From contig CALQLM010000066.1 of NCBI GenBank assembly GCA_943331415.1, forward strand, positions 1 through 6,718: 6,718 bases of DNA, in the 5' to 3' direction. The translations under genes and the position numbers were made by a program. This DNA is from Bifidobacterium breve (lineage in GTDB: Bacteria; Actinomycetota; Actinomycetes; Mycobacteriales; Mycobacteriaceae). This document shows, piece after piece, positions 1-4,864 of this stretch; positions within the stretch are counted from its first letter, which is position 1; each line of letters opens with the position of its first letter. A model generated the notes under the pieces. The model was not told the DNA's origin, did not search any database, and saw only the letters and a program-made list of their open reading frames with translations.

Positions 1-1
1 G

Positions 2-976
2 GAGTTGGTGGATTGGTGGGTCCGGGAACTTGATCCGGCCGCTGAGCGGGTGGCCCGCAGCACCGATGAGGACCGTCATGTGCAGATCACTCCGTCTGAG
101 GGTGGGGTGGCGCAGTTTTGGGGTGCAATGCGGGCACCGGATGCCGCGGTGTTGGATCGGCGGTTGGATCAGCTGGCGGGGTCGGTGTGCCGCGAGGATT
201 CGCGCACCAAGCGGCAGCGTCGCGCAGATGCGTTGGCGGCGTTGGCTGCCGGCCAGAACTCGATGATGTGTGACTGCGGATCAGCGGACTGCCCGGCCGC
301 CGATGCCGGGGCGGCTGCGGCCCAGGTGGTGATTCATGTGCTGGCCGAACAGGCCACCGTGTCGGGGGAGTCCGCCACGCCGGGATATCTGCCCGGGTTC
401 GGCGCGCTGCCGGCTGAGACGGTCTGTTATCTGGCCACCCGCGCCCGCGTGCGGCCGCTGAAGCCTGCCGACAAGTTCACCGCCGAGCCGCAGTATCGAC
501 CCTCGACAGCGTTGGCGGAGTTCATTCGCGCCCGGGACCTATGCTGCCGTTTTCCGGGCTGTGAGGTGCCGGCGGAGTTCTGCGATCTTGACCACTCGAT
601 CCCGTGGGCTCTGGGTGGTGTGACTCATCCGTCGAACATTCACCTGAAATGCCGTGCGCATCATTTACTCAAAACGTTTTGGTGTGGCGAGAACGGGTGG
701 GCCGAGCAGCAACACCCCGACGGCACCATCGTCTTCACCTCCCCCTCGGGACGCACATACACGACCACACCGGGCGGGGCACTGTTCTTCCCGGACCTGG
801 CCACCCCCACTGAAACACTCACCGTGACACACGCCGACCCGCCACCGGAGGACCCCGGGCGCACCCTGATGATGCCCACCCGAAAACGCACCCGCGTCGC
901 CGAACGCGCCGCCCGAATCACCACCGAACGCGGACTCAACGAAGCACGCTGGGCCGCCGACCCTCCGCCGTTCTAG
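2..976 (+). CDS. DUF222 / HNH endonuclease domain protein (13E12-repeat type), 5' truncated
   Basis: The reading frame is already open at the first bases, so the N-terminus lies outside the window. The TTG at position 5 is only an internal codon. Numbering from that codon, residues 1-150 look like the end of a DUF222 region and include a Cys cluster (CDCGSADC, about 89-96). An HNH domain with a treble-clef zinc knuckle follows. It shows CRFPGC (C181, C186), the DLDH motif ending at H197, N211 in PSNIHLKC, and CRAHH (C216, H219, H220). All the expected HNH residues are present, so nuclease activity is plausible. The C-terminal ~100 residues are Thr/Pro/Arg-rich and look disordered. Proteins of this family occur in many copies in mycobacteria, including the 13E12 repeat family of M. 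tuberculosis. Their role is not settled, and both mobile-element and DNA-processing roles have been suggested. The stop overlaps that of the convergent downstream gene. Confidence 0.9.
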   Translation, partial: ELVDWWVRELDPAAERVARSTDEDRHVQITPSEGGVAQFWGAMRAPDAAVLDRRLDQLAGSVCREDSRTKRQRRADALAALAAGQNSMMCDCGSADCPAADAGAAAAQVVIHVLAEQATVSGESATPGYLPGFGALPAETVCYLATRARVRPLKPADKFTAEPQYRPSTALAEFIRARDLCCRFPGCEVPAEFCDLDHSIPWALGGVTHPSNIHLKCRAHHLLKTFWCGENGWAEQQHPDGTIVFTSPSGRTYTTTPGGALFFPDLATPTETLTVTHADPPPEDPGRTLMMPTRKRTRVAERAARITTERGLNEARWAADPPPF

Positions 977-2118
977 TTCGTGGGCCTCGTTAACTTCGCG
1001 TATCGCGCCCGGTGATAGTCGGTGGATCCGAACTCGTACTGCAGTGCGGTAAGCCGTTTGAAGTAGTGACCAATCGCGAGCTCTTCGGTCATGCCCATAC
1101 CGCCGTGTAACTGCACCGCGTTCTGGCCGATGAATCGCGCCGCCCGGCCGACGGTCGCCTTGGCGGCCGAGACCGCTCGGGCTCGAACATCGGGCTCGGC
1201 ATCAAGATTTAGCACCGCGAGGTACGCCGCCGAGACGGCCTGCTCGAGTTCCATATACATATCCACCATGCGGTGTTGCAGTACCTGGAAATTCCCGATC
1301 GGTTGGCCGAACTGTTGGCGTTGCTTGCTGTAGTCGACGGTGTCGGCCAGCACCTTGCGCATCGCCCCGACCGCCTCGGCGCAGACCGCGGCCGCACCCT
1401 CGTCGCGAGCCAAGGCCAATGACGGCCACGCGTCGGTCTGCAGTAACGCATCGGCGGGCAGTCGGACATCGTCGAATATCAGATCGGCCGCGCGACGGTC
1501 ATCGATGGTGCGATAACCATGAACGGTCAGCCCGGGCGGGGGAGTGGCAGCGTCGAATGCGGTGAGGAACAACGACATCGCCTGACTGTCCACGGATTGC
1601 CCGGTTCGCGCGACGATCAGCAGATGCGTGGCCAGGGGTGCGGAGACCACGACAGTCTTGGTTCCGTTGAGCACCCAGTGTTCGCCGTCGCGGACCGCGG
1701 AGGACGCGATGGCCTCCCAATGCTCGCCGGATCCGGGTTCAGTCGCCGCCAGTGCGACGATGGCCGACCCCGCCGCGATCTCCTCCAGCACCGACGCAGC
1801 CGCGTCGCCGCCGGCCCGAGACAGCAGTCCGCCGGCGACGATCACCGTGTCGACGAACGGCTCGATGGCCAGAGCGCGGCCCAACTCCTCGGCGATCACC
1901 ATGGCCTCGGCCGACCCGCCACCGCTGCCGCCGACAGACTCGGGCAGTGTGGCGCCCAGGATGCCGAGTTCTTCGGCGAAACCGCGCCAGATATCAGGTT
2001 GCCAGCCCGGTCCGGTCTTGGCCGCGGCGCGGCTGGACTCGAGGTCATAACGCGCGGCGAGGAACTTGCTCAAGCCCTCGCGCAGGAGTTCCTGCTCGCT
2101 GCTCAATGTGAAGTCCAC
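973..2118 (-). CDS. acyl-CoA dehydrogenase, FAD-site-bearing (beta-type) subunit, FadE family
   Basis: This 381-aa protein has the acyl-CoA dehydrogenase fold: an N-terminal helical domain (about 1-115), a central beta domain (about 120-225, with NGTK at 151-154) and a C-terminal helical domain (about 235-381). The family's FAD-binding motifs are intact, with R267-QQFG and Q336-LHGGMG. Neither usual position of the catalytic glutamate is filled convincingly. The C-terminal YEG-type motif reads YEFGS, which puts F363 at the catalytic place. The position used by isovaleryl-CoA dehydrogenase aligns with G241. E362 and E240 lie one residue off each. This fits the non-catalytic partner of a heterotetramer such as the mycobacterial FadE26-FadE27 or FadE28-FadE29 pairs. 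The start is GTG at 2118, preceded by AGGAGA 4 nt upstream. The gene lies 17 bp after its partner and is surely co-transcribed. Size and order also resemble FadE17-FadE18, but the substrate cannot be read from sequence. Confidence 0.92.
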   Translation of the reverse strand: MDFTLSSEQELLREGLSKFLAARYDLESSRAAAKTGPGWQPDIWRGFAEELGILGATLPESVGGSGGGSAEAMVIAEELGRALAIEPFVDTVIVAGGLLSRAGGDAAASVLEEIAAGSAIVALAATEPGSGEHWEAIASSAVRDGEHWVLNGTKTVVVSAPLATHLLIVARTGQSVDSQAMSLFLTAFDAATPPPGLTVHGYRTIDDRRAADLIFDDVRLPADALLQTDAWPSLALARDEGAAAVCAEAVGAMRKVLADTVDYSKQRQQFGQPIGNFQVLQHRMVDMYMELEQAVSAAYLAVLNLDAEPDVRARAVSAAKATVGRAARFIGQNAVQLHGGMGMTEELAIGHYFKRLTALQYEFGSTDYHRARYAKLTRPTN

Positions 2119-2122
2119 GGTG

Positions 2123-2128
2123 TCTCCT
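2123..2128 (-). promoter_or_regulatory. ribosome-binding site of the second acyl-CoA dehydrogenase gene
   Basis: The minus strand reads AGGAGA, 4 nt before the GTG at 2118. It supports GTG as the start and lies inside the 17-bp gap after the upstream gene's TAG. Confidence 0.75.
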
Positions 2129-2135
2129 CTCGGCC

Positions 2136-3368
2136 CTAAAGCCCCAGGGTTGCTTTGGCGAGGATGTTGCGCTGAATCTCGTTACTGCCGGCGTAGATCG
2201 AGCCCGCCCGATCATTGAAATATCGCAGCGGCGCCACGGCCTGCCACGGCTCGCCGCTGACATACCCGTCGGCGGGTGGGGCGAACGCCGACACCGGCCC
2301 GCCGGGCATCGCGGCATGCGGCTGATACACCCGCCCACGCGGACCCGCAGCCTCCATCGCCAGTTCGGTGACGGCTTGACTCAACTCGGTCGACAGAATC
2401 TTCAGCATCGAGGAGTCGGCGCCGGGGTTCCCGCCCTCGGCCACCACGGCCAGCACCCGATACTCCAGAATCTCGAGCACGTCGGCGCGGATCCGGACGT
2501 CAGCGAGTTTGGCGGCGAACGTTGGATCATCAAGCAGCACCCCGCCGGTCGGCCCGGGCTGATGGACGGCGGCCTCGGCGATGGACTCAGCCATCACCTG
2601 TAACGCCGGTGCCATCGCGCCGCCGCCCCGCTCGAATTCCAGGAGGTACTTCGCCACCGTCCAGCCGTCATCGATGGCCCCGAGAACGTTGGCCTTGGGG
2701 ACCCGAACGGCATCGAAGAAGATCTGGTTCTGCACCGTCTCGCCGGAGGTCATCACCAGCGGCCGGATCTCGATGCCGGGCGTGGTCATATCGATGAGCA
2801 CGAAGGTGATGCCGTGCTGCTTCTTCGCCGAACGGGTGGTGCGCACCAGCGCGAAGATCCAATTCGCTTCGCCGGCATGGGTTGTCCAGATCTTGCTGCC
2901 GGTGATCACCAGGTCGTCACCGTCATCGACGGCCGCCATGGACAGTGCCGCCAGATCCGAACCGGCTTCGGGTTCGGAATAGCCCTGGCAGAAGAACACC
3001 TCACCGGTCAGGATGCGGGGCAGGAAGAAATCCTTCTGTTCGGGTGTGCCGAAAGCGACGATCGCGTGCGCGACCATCCGGATCCCCATCGGGGACAACG
3101 AGGGTGCATCAGCCAGGGTGGACTCCCGGCTGAAGATGTAGTGCTGGGTCAGCGTCCAGTCGCATCCGCCGTACTCGATCGGCCAGGCCGGTGCGGCCCA
3201 GCCGCGCTCGTTCAGAATCGCCTGCCAGGCCATGCTCGCCTCGTGGTCGGCATAGACGCTCGTCATCAGTCGGCCGGCCCGGCGGAGTTCCGGGGTCAGC
3301 TTGTCGTCCAGGAAGGCCCGTACCTCATCGCGGAACTCGAGATCTTTCGTCGACCACGCCAAGTCCAT
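2136..3368 (-). CDS. acyl-CoA dehydrogenase, catalytic (alpha-type) subunit, FadE family
   Basis: This 410-aa acyl-CoA dehydrogenase oxidises an acyl-CoA thioester at C2-C3 using FAD, the first step of beta-oxidation. Visible motifs are FFCQGYSEPEAGSD (125-138), ITGSKIWTTHA (155-165), LLEFERGGG (242-250) and IYAGSNEIQRNI (391-402). At the medium-chain catalytic position the Glu is replaced by A393. E246 lies where isovaleryl-CoA dehydrogenase, and as I recall ChsE4 (Glu247) of M. tuberculosis, place their catalytic base. The RQxFG and QxHGG FAD motifs are missing, and an insert rich in Pro and Gly occupies about 342-378. This is the expected pattern for the catalytic alpha subunit of an alpha2-beta2 enzyme whose partner is the next gene. 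I chose the ATG at 3368 because GGGAGA lies 6 nt upstream. The in-frame GTG at 3398 would add ten residues and place this site inside the coding region. Confidence 0.93.
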   Translation of the reverse strand: MDLAWSTKDLEFRDEVRAFLDDKLTPELRRAGRLMTSVYADHEASMAWQAILNERGWAAPAWPIEYGGCDWTLTQHYIFSRESTLADAPSLSPMGIRMVAHAIVAFGTPEQKDFFLPRILTGEVFFCQGYSEPEAGSDLAALSMAAVDDGDDLVITGSKIWTTHAGEANWIFALVRTTRSAKKQHGITFVLIDMTTPGIEIRPLVMTSGETVQNQIFFDAVRVPKANVLGAIDDGWTVAKYLLEFERGGGAMAPALQVMAESIAEAAVHQPGPTGGVLLDDPTFAAKLADVRIRADVLEILEYRVLAVVAEGGNPGADSSMLKILSTELSQAVTELAMEAAGPRGRVYQPHAAMPGGPVSAFAPPADGYVSGEPWQAVAPLRYFNDRAGSIYAGSNEIQRNILAKATLGL

Positions 3369-3374
3369 GCCCAG

Positions 3375-3380
3375 TCTCCC
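3375..3380 (-). promoter_or_regulatory. ribosome-binding site deciding the start of the first acyl-CoA dehydrogenase
   Basis: The minus strand reads GGGAGA after a run of four A, 6 nt before the ATG at 3368. It favours this ATG over the in-frame GTG at 3398. Confidence 0.7.
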
Positions 3381-3437
3381 TTTTCGCGCGGCGTCCACTT
3401 CCGAATGACGCTAACCCGCAGCCGGGTCAGTGCGGAG

Positions 3438-3476
3438 GCCGGGGCACGGGCGTGCCCGTGAGATGGCACCCCCGGC
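3438..3476 (-). repeat. nested inverted repeats, possible structured leader of the fadE operon
   Basis: A 7-bp outer stem (GCCGGGG at 3438-3444 with CCCCGGC at 3470-3476) encloses an inner inverted repeat, CACGGGC (3445-3451) and GCCCGTG (3454-3460). The inner repeat can fold as a 6-bp stem with a CGTG loop. If the -10-like hexamer at 3525-3530 drives the acyl-CoA dehydrogenase operon, this element lies in its 5' leader RNA. It is upstream of the terC transcript. No U-run follows, so it is not an obvious intrinsic terminator. In DNA this rich in G and C, such pairing can arise by chance. Confidence 0.4.
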
Positions 3477-3524
3477 GCAATACGAGTTCGAGCGCGGAAA
3501 GGCCGGCTTCGCACGCCTGCCGCG

Positions 3525-3530
3525 ATAATA
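3525..3530 (-). promoter_or_regulatory. possible -10 element for the acyl-CoA dehydrogenase operon
   Basis: The minus strand reads TATTAT, one base from the TATAAT consensus and unusual in this GC-rich stretch. No good -35 hexamer is found 16-18 bp upstream, which is tolerated in mycobacterial promoters. Transcription from here would give a leader of roughly 150 nt before the ATG at 3368. Confidence 0.35.
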
Positions 3531-3533
3531 GCG

Positions 3534-3548
3534 TCGTCAAATTGACGA
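3534..3548. promoter_or_regulatory. 15-bp perfect palindrome over the terC -35, candidate operator
   Basis: TCGTCAA-A-TTGACGA is a perfect 7-1-7 palindrome whose right arm contains the -35 hexamer TTGACG of the terC promoter. It also lies just upstream of the possible -10 of the divergent fadE operon. A dimeric repressor bound here would block terC and could affect both directions. The binding protein is unknown; the winged-helix protein encoded downstream of terC is one candidate by proximity only. Confidence 0.5.
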
Positions 3549-3570
3549 ATACTAATTCCATAGTTACTAT
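3542..3570 (+). promoter_or_regulatory. SigA-type promoter of terC, probably giving a leaderless mRNA
   Basis: The -35 is TTGACG (3542-3547), five of six bases matching TTGACA. The spacer is 17 bp, and the -10 is TACTAT (3565-3570), matching TANNNT. Seven bases separate the -10 from the ATG at 3578, so the first transcribed base should be at or next to the A of the start codon. No Shine-Dalgarno precedes this ATG, consistent with leaderless translation. This is the strongest promoter match in the window. Confidence 0.75.
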
Positions 3571-3572
3571 TC
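3547..3572. promoter_or_regulatory. imperfect inverted repeat across the terC -10, candidate operator
   Basis: GAATACTAA (3547-3555) and TTACTATTC (3564-3572) pair at 8 of 9 positions with an 8-bp centre. The repeat covers most of the spacer and the whole -10 element. It is AT-rich against a GC-rich background. It overlaps the neighbouring 15-bp palindrome by two bases. The layout fits a second operator or a second binding position of the same regulator. Confidence 0.4.
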
Positions 3573-3577
3573 GCCCT

Positions 3578-4558
3578 ATGGAGAGTGCGCAACTGGTAGT
3601 GCCGATGTGGGCGTGGGTGGCCCTGTCCGTGGTGATCGTGGCCATGCTGGCGGTGGACTTGTTCATGCACCGCGACAACCATGTGGTGGAATTCCGCGAG
3701 GCAGCGGTCTGGTCCGTCATCTGGGTGGCGGCCGGACTGGGCTTCGGCGCGGTCATGTGGTGGGCGTACGGGGCTAATGTGGCCGGCGATTACTACGCGG
3801 GCTACCTGATCGAGAAGGCCCTCTCGGTCGACAACGTGTTCGTATTCGCACTGATCTTCACCTACTTCGCGGTACCCGACCGCTATCAGCACAAGGTGCT
3901 GTTCTGGGGTGTCATCGGCGCGCTGCTGTTCAGGCTGGTGTTCATCTTCGTCGGCGCCGAACTGCTCAAGACCTTCTTCTGGACGGCGTACCTCTTCGGA
4001 GCGTTCCTGATCTACACCGGCTACAAGATGGCCTTCAGACATAACCAGGATCTCCAGCCGGAACGAAACCTGCTGGTGCGCCTGGTCCGTCGGGTCATCC
4101 CCGTCCAGGCTGAGTATGACGGCGCACGGTTCTTCACCCGACGTGACGGTAAGCGCGTCGGCACCCTGCTATTCGTCGTCCTGATCGCGGTCGAAGCCAC
4201 CGACCTGATCTTCGCGATCGACTCGGTGGCTGCCGTGCTGGCCATCACCACCAGCACCTTCATCGTCTGGACCGCGAATGCCTTTGCGGTGCTCGGGTTG
4301 CGCAGCCTGTACTTCTGCCTGTCCGGGCTGATGCGCCGATTCGTACACCTGCACTACGGCTTGGCGGTCCTGCTCGGGTTCGCCGGCGTCAAGCTGATTC
4401 TCTCCGAGACACCGGTCGGCAAGCTGCCCATCCCGCTGACTCTCGGCGTCATCGTCGTCACGCTGGCGGTGTCGATCGTGTGGAGCTTGGTGGCGACATC
4501 GAAGGATGAGCCTGCCGAAGAAGAGGAACGAAGTGTTTTACGCGAATCGCAACGGTGA
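3578..4558 (+). CDS. TerC/Alx-family integral membrane protein, probable metal (manganese) exporter
   Basis: This 326-aa polytopic membrane protein is close in length to E. coli Alx. About nine hydrophobic segments are visible (roughly 11-29, 43-63, 76-98, 108-127, 133-150, 197-215, 218-236, 258-275 and 286-305). The TerC signature is clear in two related stretches, EKALSVDNVFVF (79-90) and EATDLIFAIDS (206-216). Their acidic residues E79, D85, E206, D209 and D215 sit inside the membrane, where they could bind a metal ion. Alx and related TerC proteins export manganese, and others have been linked to tellurite resistance or to metal loading of secreted enzymes. The substrate here is inferred. 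The Glu/Arg-rich C-terminal tail overlaps the promoter region of the next gene. The open frame extends upstream of 3578 across the control region and antisense to fadE. I chose the ATG at 3578 because the promoter fits it exactly and homology starts there. Confidence 0.93.
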   Translation: MESAQLVVPMWAWVALSVVIVAMLAVDLFMHRDNHVVEFREAAVWSVIWVAAGLGFGAVMWWAYGANVAGDYYAGYLIEKALSVDNVFVFALIFTYFAVPDRYQHKVLFWGVIGALLFRLVFIFVGAELLKTFFWTAYLFGAFLIYTGYKMAFRHNQDLQPERNLLVRLVRRVIPVQAEYDGARFFTRRDGKRVGTLLFVVLIAVEATDLIFAIDSVAAVLAITTSTFIVWTANAFAVLGLRSLYFCLSGLMRRFVHLHYGLAVLLGFAGVKLILSETPVGKLPIPLTLGVIVVTLAVSIVWSLVATSKDEPAEEEERSVLRESQR

Positions 4559-4564
4559 TATAAA
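4537..4564 (+). promoter_or_regulatory. possible promoter of the winged-helix gene inside the terC 3' end
   Basis: TTTACG (4537-4542) and TATAAA (4559-4564) are separated by 16 bp. The -10-like hexamer ends 7 nt before the ATG at 4572, the same spacing as at terC, so a leaderless transcript is possible. The short AT-rich stretch overlapping the terC stop stands out from its surroundings. An alternative is read-through from terC with the weak site AAAGG 4 nt before the ATG. Confidence 0.4.
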
Positions 4565-4571
4565 AGGCGCT

Positions 4572-4853
4572 ATGGCTGAAACCGTTCGCGGCTGGACGTT
4601 CCTGACCAACCACGCGCACGTGTTGCTGTGCCTGTCACACGGCGAGTCGTTGACCGCCCGTGAACTCGGTCTGCGGATCGGAATTACCGAGCGCGCCATT
4701 CAGGTGATCCTGGCCGACCTCACCGAGGGTGGCTACCTGAAGAAGACCAAGGACGGCCGACGCAATCTGTACGCGGTGAACCCCAAAGGCCGGCTTCGTC
4801 ATCCGCTGGAGGCGCACCACACCGTCGGCGAGTTGATCAGCGCCTTGGGCTAG
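4572..4853 (+). CDS. small winged helix-turn-helix (MarR-like) protein
   Basis: This 93-aa protein is almost only one winged-helix domain. Helix 1 is around 11-22 (LTNHAHVLLCLS). The helix-turn-helix runs about 28-56, with LTARELGLRIGITERAIQ leading into recognition helix 39-50. The basic wing is KKTKDGRRNLYAV (57-69). The tail (RLRHPLEAHHTVGELISAL) matches a common actinobacterial family of small one-domain MarR-like proteins whose ligand and targets are mostly unknown. Such a protein could dimerise through its terminal helices and bind DNA. I preferred the ATG at 4572. An earlier ATG at 4506 lies inside terC and would add 22 residues lacking family resemblance. The gene starts 13 nt after the terC stop, so it may share regulation with terC or control it, which is an inference from position only. 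Confidence 0.8.
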   Translation: MAETVRGWTFLTNHAHVLLCLSHGESLTARELGLRIGITERAIQVILADLTEGGYLKKTKDGRRNLYAVNPKGRLRHPLEAHHTVGELISALG

Positions 4854-4864
4854 CCGTTCGGCTA
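4851..4864. terminator. inverted repeat holding both convergent stop codons, possible bidirectional terminator
   Basis: TAGCCG-TT-CGGCTA is a perfect 6-2-6 inverted repeat. Its first three bases are the TAG stop of the winged-helix gene and its last three are the TAG stop of the minus-strand molybdoprotein gene. The stem is short and has no T-run on either side, so termination is only a possibility. Confidence 0.35.

Noticed and set aside
1519..2139. Long plus-strand open frames opposite the second acyl-CoA dehydrogenase
   Set aside because: The translation is low-complexity and rich in Gly, Arg and Gln, with no recognisable domain. It is the mirror of a GC-rich real gene on the other strand.
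2814..3461. Plus-strand open frame opposite the first acyl-CoA dehydrogenase
   Set aside because: It runs fully antisense to a gene with strong family motifs, and no ribosome-binding site or domain supports it.
3191..3577. 129-residue N-terminal extension of the TerC protein
   Set aside because: It is antisense to fadE and crosses the promoter. It is not hydrophobic and does not resemble TerC proteins, and homology begins at the ATG at 3578.
3369..3577. Manganese (yybP-ykoY) riboswitch upstream of terC
   Set aside because: The promoter predicts transcription starting at the ATG itself, leaving no leader RNA, and the typical conserved loops were not seen.
3296..4042. Minus-strand 248-codon open frame spanning the fadE-terC gap
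   Set aside because: It is antisense to the TerC membrane segments, its composition is rich in His, Arg and Glu, and it overlaps the fadE start in another frame.
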